This document shows, one piece after another, positions 6,733 to 13,417 of a stretch of DNA of 15,891 bases. Origin of the DNA: Clostridiaceae bacterium (GTDB lineage: Bacteria > Bacillota > Clostridia > Saccharofermentanales > DTU023); NCBI GenBank assembly GCA_012511185.1, contig JAAZGN010000111.1:1-15891 (forward strand), written 5' to 3'. A program made the position numbers and the translations under genes. The notes beneath the pieces are model-generated. The model did not search any database. It was not told the DNA's origin and was given only the letters and a program-made list of their open reading frames with translations. Positions within the stretch are counted from its first letter, which is position 1; each line of letters begins with the position of its first letter.

Positions 6733-7472
6733 TTGTACTGGGTGTCGATACCTCGGGCCGCACCCTCTCGGTCGCGGTTGCCCGTGGTGATCAGTTGCTG
6801 GGAGAGTATTCGCTGGCTTTGGGTTATCGCCATTCAGTGACTTTCCAGCCCGCCGTTGATGAACTGCTTGACCGATGTGTCCTGACTGTCCGCGACGTTG
6901 AGTTGTTCGCGGTCGCGGCCGGACCCGGTTCCTTTACCGGCATCCGGATTGGCCTTTCCGCCGTCCAGGCCATGGCTTACGCAGCGGGGGCCCAGGCCGT
7001 GGGTGTGTCCTCCTTGCGCGCGCTGGCGCGGTCGTCGGGAGGGGGCAAATGTTTGACGGTGCCCTTGGTGGACGCGCGCGGCGGGCGCGTCTTTTCAACA
7101 CTCTACCGAGGCACCCGGCAGCTGATCGGAGAGGATCCTCGGGGGATCGACAGTTTGCTGAAGGAGATCACGATGGTGGCGGAACAAAATGAGGAAGTCC
7201 TGGTGACAGGTGACGGGATTTCTGTGTGGGAAGAAGCCTTGGCCAGGGAGCCGGGACAGGCTAGCCGCCTGCCCTTCGAAACGGTCTATGCCTCGTCAGC
7301 TTTTCGCTACATCCGGGCATCGGCGGTTATCGAACTGGCCCTGGAAGATTTGGCTGACGGTGTCGCCATGACCGATCCCTTCCAGTTGGAAGCCCGCTAC
7401 GGAATCGATTCTTCTGCTGAACGGGCCCAGCGCCAGCGAAGGAGCCTGGAAAATGAAGTGGAAGGTACGTAA
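6729..7472 (+). CDS. tsaB: tRNA t6A biosynthesis protein TsaB
   Basis: TsaB is the inactive ASKHA-fold partner that scaffolds TsaD in tRNA threonylcarbamoyladenosine synthesis. The 247-residue product opens with VLGVDTSGRTLSVAV, as this family does, and carries the signature GPGSFTGIRIGLS at residues 65-77. An AQAVGVSSLRALA segment and VDARGGRVF follow. The N-terminal half is well conserved and the C-terminal half is variable, as expected. AGGGAGGAG lies just ahead of the ATG, the start overlaps tsaE by four bases, and the end overlaps rimI by 20 bases. The three genes therefore form a tightly coupled unit. TsaD, often the next gene, is not found in this window. Confidence 0.95.
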   Translation: MIVLGVDTSGRTLSVAVARGDQLLGEYSLALGYRHSVTFQPAVDELLDRCVLTVRDVELFAVAAGPGSFTGIRIGLSAVQAMAYAAGAQAVGVSSLRALARSSGGGKCLTVPLVDARGGRVFSTLYRGTRQLIGEDPRGIDSLLKEITMVAEQNEEVLVTGDGISVWEEALAREPGQASRLPFETVYASSAFRYIRASAVIELALEDLADGVAMTDPFQLEARYGIDSSAERAQRQRRSLENEVEGT

Positions 7473-7920
7473 GGCGACCCTCTCCGACCTTGAATCGATC
7501 GTTCGGATCGATCGGGAATCTCACGCGATTCCATGGCCGAAAGAGGCTTTGCAGGATTGCATCACAGGCAGGGAGGAGGTCCTGATTCTTGTGTGCCGCC
7601 AAGACATGCCAGGGGCTCCGGCCGGTTTTGCGGCAGGCAGGTTTTTATCCGGTGAGTTCGAAATTCTCAACATCGCGGTTGCTCCAAACCGCAGAAACAG
7701 AGGGCTGGGCCATCTTTTGATGGATGGATTAAAGAAAGAAGCAGACAGGTGTGGCTGCCACACCTGGATTCTTGAGGTGAGGGAGGGCAACCTGGCCGCC
7801 CGCCATCTTTACGGATCTTTCGGTCTTGTCGAGGTTGGGAAACGCAGCGGCTATTACGCTGACACGGGTGAGGCGGCGATCCTCATGGCGGGCCAACTCA
7901 CCGGAAATTTAGAGGAATGA
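7453..7920 (+). CDS. rimI: Ribosomal protein S18-alanine N-acetyltransferase RimI (GNAT family)
   Basis: A 155-residue GNAT acetyltransferase using acetyl-CoA; the characterised RimI acetylates the N-terminus of S18. The family start (VRKATLSDLESIVRIDRESH), the IPWPKEAL segment matching the PWs motif, the LNIAVAPNRRNRGLGHLLM acetyl-CoA loop at about 72-90, the ILEVREGNLAARHLY region (Glu108 at the catalytic position) and the SGYYADTGEAAILM end are all present. Its start lies 20 bases inside tsaB, with AAGGAG ahead of the ATG at 7453. The neighbourhood tsaE-tsaB-rimI is the classical one and strengthens the RimI call over other GNAT enzymes. The acceptor is not proven by sequence. Confidence 0.9.
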   Translation: MKWKVRKATLSDLESIVRIDRESHAIPWPKEALQDCITGREEVLILVCRQDMPGAPAGFAAGRFLSGEFEILNIAVAPNRRNRGLGHLLMDGLKKEADRCGCHTWILEVREGNLAARHLYGSFGLVEVGKRSGYYADTGEAAILMAGQLTGNLEE

Positions 7921-7965
7921 ACAAAAAGTGCGGCTTAGCCTGGTTGCATGTTGGTCAAACCATAG

Positions 7966-7995
7966 TTGACATTTGTCATACTTTGTTCATATAAT
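7966..7995 (+). promoter_or_regulatory. Near-consensus promoter with inverted repeat over the -35 box
   Basis: Perfect TTGACA (7966-7971) and perfect TATAAT (7990-7995) are separated by 18 bases, so the transcript should begin near 8002. A perfect 5-base inverted repeat with a 2-base centre (TGACA-TT-TGTCA, 7967-7978) overlaps the -35 element; outer AGT/ACT bases extend it with one bulged base. The repeat could be an operator for a dimeric repressor, which is inference. This promoter serves the HPr-like gene and possibly the whole run to gmk. Confidence 0.85.
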
Positions 7996-8049
7996 CTTAG
8001 GTACCCGACTTGTAGGGATCGTGACCGTCATGTCTTGCGGAGGATCGCC

Positions 8050-8310
8050 ATGATGAAAGAAGAAGTCATCTTTCGATGTAAAGAAGAGTCCCTGATGAAA
8101 GCAATCGCCATGCTGATTCAGATCTCTTCCGGCTACAGTGCCAGCATTTACATCGGGAAGGGCGGACGGCGTGCCAACGCGAAAAGCTTGCTCGGTGTAT
8201 TGTCGCTGGGGATCTCGGATGGTGATCATCTGGAAATTTCAGTTGACGGCACTGACGGCGAAAGCGCCATCTGCGAATTAAGAGGTTACATGGAACCTGC
8301 CACGCCCTGA
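8050..8310 (+). CDS. HPr/Crh-like phosphocarrier-domain protein without the active-site histidine
   Basis: 86 residues from ATG 8050 (ATG 8053 also possible), with GGAGG six bases upstream. The second half is unmistakably HPr: SIYIGKGGRRANAKSLLGVL, then SLGISDGDHLEISVDGTD. It keeps Ser46 in the NAKSLLGVLSL context recognised by HPr kinase/phosphorylase. The first half does not contain the HARPA motif: the region reads EESLMKAIAMLIQIS, with Leu15/Met16 where HPr has His15, and no histidine occurs before residue 60. It therefore cannot take phosphate from PTS Enzyme I by the normal route. B. subtilis Crh is the known precedent, with Gln at 15 and Ser46 kept and a role in carbon catabolite control. 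The gene has its own strong promoter and lies directly upstream of uvrC. A regulatory, Crh-like role is likely but is inference. Confidence 0.83.
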   Translation: MMKEEVIFRCKEESLMKAIAMLIQISSGYSASIYIGKGGRRANAKSLLGVLSLGISDGDHLEISVDGTDGESAICELRGYMEPATP

Positions 8311-8365
8311 TGTGGCGCCAGGCTTTGGAGTCAGCGGCGGGTGACAAAAGGAGTTTGTCTCCCGA

Positions 8366-10285
8366 ATGACAGGACAGACCAGGCAACAAATCGAATTCAA
8401 GGCACCACTTGATCTGGTGCCCGAGGAACCCGGCGTCTACCTGATGCGTGATGTTTCGGGTTCCGTTCTATATGTGGGCAAGGCAAATTCCTTGCGCCAG
8501 CGCCTTCGAAACTATTTCACGCCCACGCCGGCAGTTGATCGCCGAATCGCCTCCATGATTGGCAAAATCGCTTCCTACGATACGATCTTATGTGCCAACG
8601 AACTGGAAGCTCTGATCCTTGAAGCCAATCTGATCAAACAGCATCAGCCCCCCTACAATATCCTGATGCGGGACGACAAGGAATACCCGTACATCCGTGT
8701 TACACTTCAGGAAGATTTCCCGCGTGGCATGAAGGCCTTTCGGGTTGGCAATGATGCGGAGGAGGGTGCCCGCTACTACGGCCCTTGGCTGGCCGGCGAC
8801 ATTAACCGGGCGCTCAAGGTGCTGGAAGCAGTATTCCCCCTTCGCACCTGTTCACGCGATTTACCCCGCGACACCGGTAAAGAGCGCCCCTGCTTGAACT
8901 ACCATATCGGCCGTTGCCTTGCCCCCTGCTCGGGCGCCATTTCCAGCGAGGACTACCGTGCCATGGTTGATGAGGTGATTTCGTTTCTGGATGGCCGGAC
9001 GGATGAGCTGATCCGGCGCTTTCAGCGGGAGATGAAGGAGGCGGCGGAAATTCTCGATTTTGAAAAGGCGGCGCGGCTGCGCGGAAGATGGCAGGCCCTG
9101 GCCCGCCTTCGAGAAGGGCAGCGTGTTGTCGACCAGCGGGGGGGGAACCGCGATGCGCTTGCCCTTGCCAGGAACGGCAATGAAGTGGCCATTTCAAAAA
9201 TGGAGATCCGTGGAGGCCGGGTGACAGGCTATGTCCATGTTTTTGCCCAGGATCGAGGCGGTGATGACGGTGATTACCTGACCTCTTTTATTCAAGAACA
9301 GTACCGGGCCCCGGGCCAGGTGCCGCGCGAGATCCTGATCCCATCCCACCTTTCCGAACATGCCCTGATGGTTGAGCTACTCCGGCAACGGCGGGGCGGC
9401 GCAGTTGACCTTCTGTATCCCCGGCGTGGTGCCAAAAAGGCACTGATTGACATGGTGCGGCATAACGCCGATCAGGCGCTGGAAAGAAGAGCGCTGGCGC
9501 GCGGTTCGGATCCGCAGGCCATCGAAGCCACGCTGCAATACTTGGGAGACCTCACAGGAACGGCAGGTGCCCCTGTCCGTATCGAGGCTTACGACATCTC
9601 TTATTTTGGAGGAGGTGACCGGTCGGGGTCCATGGTTGTCTTTCATCATGGCCGTCCCCAACGCTCCGCCTACCGGCATTTCATAGTCAAGGGCTTCGAG
9701 GGGATCGATGACTACCGGTCCATGAAGGAGGTTCTGGAGCGGCGCCTGGCCAGGTTGACGGATACGGAATTCGGGAGCCGGCCCGATTTGATTCTTCTTG
9801 ACGGAGGCCGGGGTCATGTTTCTGCATGCCTTCCATTGGCGGACGATTTTGGCCTGCCCCTGGCAGGGATGGTCAAGGATGACCGGCACCGGACACGCGG
9901 GCTGGTTCTGAGGACTGGTGAGATCATCGAACTGGCCTCCACCGCCATCCCCGAAGATGAATTGGTCAAGGAAACGGAAGAAGAAGGTGCCCGCAGACTT
10001 GGCTTGCTCCATCTTCTCTCTTCCATTCAGGACGAAGCACATCGCTTTGCCCTCCGGCACAATGAGCAGCGAAGGCACAAAGGTGCCAAACGGTATAAGC
10101 TGGAAACAATTCCCGGGGTTGGGCCTGCCCGCCGCAAGGCGCTGTTGAAGGCGTTTGAATCAACAAAGAAGATATCCGAAGCCTCTTTGGATGAACTGGA
10201 ATCCGTGCCGGGCATTCCCCGCCCTGTTGCTGAGGCAGTCTACCGGCATTTTCATGTGGAGCCGCTGAAAGGAGAATTCACGTGA
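8366..10285 (+). CDS. uvrC: Excinuclease ABC subunit C (UvrC)
   Basis: UvrC makes both incisions around UvrB-bound DNA lesions in nucleotide excision repair. The 639-residue protein contains every expected part. The GIY-YIG nuclease is at 20-100 (GVY at 23-25, YVGKA at 36-40). Four cysteines that can hold an iron-sulphur cluster are C162, C176, C184 and C188. The UvrB-binding UVR helix pair is at about 213-248 (EAAEILDFEKAARLR). The RNase H-like C-terminal nuclease begins around 408 (YDISYFGGGDRSGSMVVF, then LILLDGGRGHVSA). Tandem helix-hairpin-helix motifs lie at about 575-632 (IPGVGPARRKALL, VPGIPRPVAEAV). The ribosome binding site AAAGGAG sits a rather long 12 bases before the ATG at 8366. 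The stop overlaps the next start (GTGA, 10282-10285). Confidence 0.98.
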   Translation: MTGQTRQQIEFKAPLDLVPEEPGVYLMRDVSGSVLYVGKANSLRQRLRNYFTPTPAVDRRIASMIGKIASYDTILCANELEALILEANLIKQHQPPYNILMRDDKEYPYIRVTLQEDFPRGMKAFRVGNDAEEGARYYGPWLAGDINRALKVLEAVFPLRTCSRDLPRDTGKERPCLNYHIGRCLAPCSGAISSEDYRAMVDEVISFLDGRTDELIRRFQREMKEAAEILDFEKAARLRGRWQALARLREGQRVVDQRGGNRDALALARNGNEVAISKMEIRGGRVTGYVHVFAQDRGGDDGDYLTSFIQEQYRAPGQVPREILIPSHLSEHALMVELLRQRRGGAVDLLYPRRGAKKALIDMVRHNADQALERRALARGSDPQAIEATLQYLGDLTGTAGAPVRIEAYDISYFGGGDRSGSMVVFHHGRPQRSAYRHFIVKGFEGIDDYRSMKEVLERRLARLTDTEFGSRPDLILLDGGRGHVSACLPLADDFGLPLAGMVKDDRHRTRGLVLRTGEIIELASTAIPEDELVKETEEEGARRLGLLHLLSSIQDEAHRFALRHNEQRRHKGAKRYKLETIPGVGPARRKALLKAFESTKKISEASLDELESVPGIPRPVAEAVYRHFHVEPLKGEFT

Positions 10286-11037
10286 AGCTGTTCGCCTTGG
10301 CAGATCTTCATCTGGCCGGTTTGGTCGATAAACCCATGCATATTTTCGGTCCGCGCTGGGAACGCCATGCAGATCGGATCGCCACAAACTGGGAGGAAGA
10401 GGTTGGGCCGGACGACACGGTGCTTGTCGGAGGTGATATTTCCTGGGCCAACTCCCTGGAGGAGGCCTTGCCGGATCTGACCCTGATCGACGCGCTTCCG
10501 GGTAAAAAAGTACTGCTGAAAGGAAACCACGATTACTGGTGGACGACAATACGAAAGCTGGAAGCTTTTTGTAAGCAGGAGGCCTTGACGACACTCCGGT
10601 TCCTCCGAAACGACGCCCTTGTGGCGGCAGGATTTTATATTTGCGGAACGAGGGGCTGGATGCTTCCTTCGGATGAGGAGTTTTCGGCCAGGGATCAGAA
10701 AATCTACAAACGGGAAATCGTCCGGCTGGAGCTTTCCATCCGGGCGCTCAAGCGGCTGCGAAAAGAAGAAGACAGGGGAGCTGGCACTGTCGCGCTGATG
10801 CACTATCCCCCGATTTCGGAACAAGGGGCAGGTTCCAGCCTGAGCGATCTGCTCAAGGCCGCTGGGATTGAAGTCTGCCTGTTCGCACATATTCATCACG
10901 ATGTTCCCTTTTACGACAGCCGGCCGCAGATTGACGGCATCCGTTATATAATGGTGGCGTCTGATCAAGTAGGCTTTCGCCCTCTTCTGGTCGGGGAGGA
11001 CGGGCTGTTTGCTGTAACCACGCAAGGAGAGGGATAA
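10282..11037 (+). CDS. Calcineurin-like metallophosphoesterase (COG1768 type)
   Basis: A 251-residue two-metal phosphoesterase. The metal ligands are visible: D8-L-H10, G51-D52, the G81-N-H-D84 motif, H174 in ALMHYPP, and H203/H205 in FAHIHHD. The order and the segments KPMHIFGPRWERHADRI and KGNHDYWWTTI resemble the uncharacterised clostridial phosphohydrolases of COG1768 rather than nucleases or 5'-nucleotidases. The substrate is unknown. It starts with GTG at 10282, overlapping uvrC by four bases, behind a good AAAGGAG. It is followed one base later by yicC. No signal peptide is present, so it acts in the cytoplasm. Confidence 0.88.
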   Translation: MKLFALADLHLAGLVDKPMHIFGPRWERHADRIATNWEEEVGPDDTVLVGGDISWANSLEEALPDLTLIDALPGKKVLLKGNHDYWWTTIRKLEAFCKQEALTTLRFLRNDALVAAGFYICGTRGWMLPSDEEFSARDQKIYKREIVRLELSIRALKRLRKEEDRGAGTVALMHYPPISEQGAGSSLSDLLKAAGIEVCLFAHIHHDVPFYDSRPQIDGIRYIMVASDQVGFRPLLVGEDGLFAVTTQGEG

Positions 11038-11038
11038 G

Positions 11039-11926
11039 ATGCCCAAGAGTATGACCGGTTACGGGGAAGGTATTTCAAGCGGGAAGGACCGTTCCATCCG
11101 GATCGAGTGCCGCTCGGTCAACCACCGTTATCTTGATATTTCCGTCCGGCTTCCAGCCCGCTATGCCGCCTTTGAGGCCCTGATCCGTTCACTTTCACAG
11201 GAGCAGCTTGGCCGTGGCCGGGTGGAGATCCGCCTGACTGACGAACCCGGTGAAGATGCCGCCCACAAGGTTGCCCTTGACGAATCGTTAGCCCGGGCTT
11301 TTTTGGATGCACTGAACCAGCTGGAGGCGTTGACTGGTGTATCCTGCACGGGAAAAGTCAGCTGGATTGCAAACCAGACCGGCGTCCTGACCATCAGGGA
11401 TGACTATGAAAATGAAAATCTGATGGCCGAACAAATCCAGGAAGCTCTCTACGGTGCCCTTGGTGAGCTGAACAAGGCCAGAAAGGTTGAAGGTGAACGG
11501 CTCGCAGATGATCTGTTGGCAAAAACGGAGGAATTGCGGGAGCTTGTCGCCTTGATTGCCCGGAGGGCTCCTGCCATCCCCGGGATTTACCGGGAGAAAT
11601 TGATCCAAAGGGCAGAAGAGCTATTCGAGGAGAAGCGGCCTGAGTGGTATAGCGATCAGCGCCTTTTCGCTGAAACGGCCCTCTTTGCCGACCGCTCCTC
11701 CATCGACGAGGAAATTACCCGGCTGTATGCGCATCTGGATGCTTTGGGCGAGGCGCTTGGTTCCGACCTTCCCGTTGGCCGTCAGCTTGATTTTTTGATC
11801 CAGGAGATTTTTCGGGAAATCAACACGATCGGATCAAAGGCAAACGACCTTGAGTTGACCCAGGCGGTTGTCGCTTCAAAAACCCTGCTCGAAAAAATCC
11901 GTGAACAGGTTCAAAATATTGAATAG
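11039..11926 (+). CDS. yicC: YicC family endoribonuclease (YloC)
   Basis: YicC proteins are hexameric endoribonucleases implicated in RNA turnover. The 295-residue sequence starts with the signature KSMTGYGEG and carries the N-terminal YicC domain (IRIECRSVNHRYLDISVRLP, with the sites of basic residues conserved). It ends with the DUF1732 block FLIQEIFREINTIGSKANDL, then a terminal KIREQVQNIE. The length is standard. AAGGAGAGGG precedes the ATG at 11039, one base after the phosphoesterase stop, and remA begins nine bases after its TAG. The arrangement yicC-remA-gmk-rpoZ is the conserved Bacillota block known in B. subtilis as yloC-remA-gmk-rpoZ. Confidence 0.95.
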   Translation: MPKSMTGYGEGISSGKDRSIRIECRSVNHRYLDISVRLPARYAAFEALIRSLSQEQLGRGRVEIRLTDEPGEDAAHKVALDESLARAFLDALNQLEALTGVSCTGKVSWIANQTGVLTIRDDYENENLMAEQIQEALYGALGELNKARKVEGERLADDLLAKTEELRELVALIARRAPAIPGIYREKLIQRAEELFEEKRPEWYSDQRLFAETALFADRSSIDEEITRLYAHLDALGEALGSDLPVGRQLDFLIQEIFREINTIGSKANDLELTQAVVASKTLLEKIREQVQNIE

Positions 11927-11935
11927 AGGTGCCTG

Positions 11936-12202
11936 ATGGCTTACGAAATGATTCCGATCGGATACGGCAACTACATCGCAAAGGTGCGTCTAATCGCCGT
12001 TGTGACCTCTGACTCGGCACCAGCCGGGCGCTTGGTCCAGGATGCACGCGAACGCTTCGCGCTCATTGACGCGACTGGTGGAAAACGGACACGCTCCGTT
12101 CTGGTTATGGACAGCGACCACGTGGTCCTTTCCTCCATGGAGCCGGATGATCTCCAGCTGGATGCCGCGAAGACAGGGGAGGACTGCCATGATCAGCTAT
12201 GA
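11936..12202 (+). CDS. remA: Extracellular matrix / biofilm regulator RemA (DUF370)
   Basis: RemA is a small DNA-binding protein that forms rings and activates matrix and osmoprotection genes in B. subtilis. The 88 residues match the family throughout: IPIGYGNYIAKVRLIAVV (Arg18 kept), SAPAGRLVQDARERFALIDAT, then GKRTRSVLVMDSDHVVLSSMEPD. The RTR of this block includes arginines needed for DNA binding in characterised homologues. AGAGGT lies five bases before the ATG. The 3' end overlaps gmk by 14 bases. In a non-Bacillus host the target genes cannot be assumed to be biofilm genes. Confidence 0.95.
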   Translation: MAYEMIPIGYGNYIAKVRLIAVVTSDSAPAGRLVQDARERFALIDATGGKRTRSVLVMDSDHVVLSSMEPDDLQLDAAKTGEDCHDQL

Positions 12203-12809
12203 GCGGAGTCTGGAAGAGCGCGGTCTGCTCCTTGTTTTGTCGGGGCCGTCGGGCGTTGGCAAGAACTCAATTATCGACGCATTGAGAAGGGAAGATCCGC
12301 GACGCTACCACTCCGTTTCCATGACGACCCGCCAGCCCCGCAGAGACGAAGAAGATGGTGTTTCTTATATCTTCACGACGCGAGAGCAATTTGAGAAATT
12401 AATCCGCTGCGGTGAGATTCTTGAATACGATACCTATTGCGGGGAGTATTACGGAACGCCGCGGGCGCCGATCGATCGGATGGTTCGGCAGAATGTTGAT
12501 ATCCTGCTTGATTTGACCGTGAAAGGGGCGCTTGAACTGAAACGGAACTGCCCTGATGCGGTCATCATATTCATTACCGCATCGACCGAGGCGGCCTTGC
12601 GCGAACGATTATTGAAAAGAGGAACGGAATCGGCGGGGGAAATCGACAAGCGACTCGAGACAGCAAGGGAGGAACTCGCCCGGATGAATCTTTTCGATTA
12701 CTGGGTGGTCAATGATGTCATCGAAGACGCCGCTGCCAATGTCAGCGCCATCATGAGAGCGGAAAAACGCCGTACCCTAAGATTTTTTGTTGACGAGTGC
12801 GACCTTTGA
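12189..12809 (+). CDS. gmk: Guanylate kinase
   Basis: Gmk phosphorylates GMP to GDP with ATP. From ATG 12189 (GGGGAGGA just upstream) the protein has 206 residues, the normal length; the frame is open further upstream but only over remA. The P-loop is GPSGVGKNS (19-27), with an Asn where Gly or Ser is usual. The GMP-binding region SVSMTTRQPRRDEEDGVSY (42-60), GEILEYDTYCGEYYGTP (75-91) and the C-terminal RGTES and WVVNDV elements are all recognisable. Two substitutions stand out. LLDLTVKGA (106-114) replaces the usual LEIDVQGA, losing an acidic residue near the GMP site, and DTYCGEYYGT replaces the common xxxFGNYYGT. It is probably still active, as this is the expected essential gene in its expected place. 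Confidence 0.93.
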   Translation: MISYERSLEERGLLLVLSGPSGVGKNSIIDALRREDPRRYHSVSMTTRQPRRDEEDGVSYIFTTREQFEKLIRCGEILEYDTYCGEYYGTPRAPIDRMVRQNVDILLDLTVKGALELKRNCPDAVIIFITASTEAALRERLLKRGTESAGEIDKRLETAREELARMNLFDYWVVNDVIEDAAANVSAIMRAEKRRTLRFFVDECDL

Positions 12810-12819
12810 ACGGTATAAT
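12790..12819 (+). promoter_or_regulatory. Promoter of rpoZ inside the 3' end of gmk
   Basis: TTGACG (12790-12795, one base off consensus), an 18-base spacer and a perfect TATAAT (12814-12819). The -35 lies within the last codons of gmk. Transcription should begin near 12826, giving a leader of about 64 bases. This separates rpoZ-glyS-ppdK from the upstream run. Confidence 0.8.
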
Positions 12820-12854
12820 CCATAAGGTTATCGATATTTTGGGATGAAATAGAG

Positions 12855-12872
12855 AGAAGACAGCGGTCTTCT
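12855..12872 (+). promoter_or_regulatory. Hairpin in the rpoZ leader
   Basis: AGAAGAC (12855-12861) and GTCTTCT (12866-12872) are perfectly complementary around AGCG, giving a 7-base-pair stem ending six bases before the TAGGAG ribosome binding site (12878-12883). No T-run follows, so it is not a terminator. A role in translation or mRNA stability is possible but unproven. Confidence 0.4.
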
Positions 12873-12889
12873 TCGAATAGGAGCCATTC

Positions 12890-13375
12890 ATGCTGACACA
12901 ACCATCGACTGAGTCATTATTGCCGCTCGCCGAGAACAGATATGTTCTGGCCATGCTGGCGGCGCGTCGGGCACGCCAGTTGACCTCAGGTGCCTGCCCC
13001 ACCTTAGAGACGGAAACACCTAACCCGGTCACCCTGGCCAGCGAAGAGATCGGCGCGGGATCTGTCGTATACCGCTACGGAAAATGGGATGTCATCATCC
13101 CCGAACACCCCTTGATTATTGCTGCCAGGGAAGCCGCGCTGAGAGAGGCGCGCGCCAAGGAGGAAGAGGAGCGCCTGGAGGAACAAAGCCGAATAATGCG
13201 GCAGGTCGACCGTCTGCCGGGAGAGGATGTCTTCGAGCAGGTTGGAATTTCTGCAGCGGATGCCTCCCGGATCGCCGAACAGCTGATCAGCCATGTCGCC
13301 AAGCTTGAGGAAGAAGAGCGTAAGGCGGAAGAAGAGTCGGCGGAAGCGGATGAAGATGAAGAGGCCGGGGAATAA
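12890..13375 (+). CDS. rpoZ: RNA polymerase omega subunit with a long acidic C-terminal extension
   Basis: Omega binds beta' and helps RNA polymerase assemble. Residues 1-75 show the family pattern: PSTESLLPLAENRYVLAMLA, ARRARQL, then NPVTLASEEIGAGSVVYR. Typical omega ends at about 65-90 residues. This one continues to 161 with a charged helical region (80-105, Glu/Arg rich), a middle segment EDVFEQVGISAADASRIAEQ, and a tail of about 25 residues made almost only of Glu, Asp, Ala, Lys and Ser. TAGGAG lies six bases before the ATG at 12890. It has its own promoter, and glyS follows 42 bases after the stop. No frameshift is evident, and the frame retains coding character to the end. The position after gmk is the conserved one. 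Confidence 0.88.
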   Translation: MLTQPSTESLLPLAENRYVLAMLAARRARQLTSGACPTLETETPNPVTLASEEIGAGSVVYRYGKWDVIIPEHPLIIAAREAALREARAKEEEERLEEQSRIMRQVDRLPGEDVFEQVGISAADASRIAEQLISHVAKLEEEERKAEEESAEADEDEEAGE

Positions 13376-13417
13376 GAGCTTCATTTTGGCTTCGGAACGG
13401 GATAAACAGGAGTAGGA

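Noticed and set aside
8313..8320. TGGCGCCA palindrome between the HPr-like gene and uvrC, plus a GCCAC/GTGGC stem, as a terminator or operator
   Set aside because: The stem is only five pairs, no T-run follows, and an 8-base palindrome is expected by chance in GC-rich DNA.
10252..11046. Minus-strand open frame of 264 codons opposite the metallophosphoesterase
   Set aside because: The + strand frame has all metal-binding motifs; the reverse frame has none and mirrors its limits.
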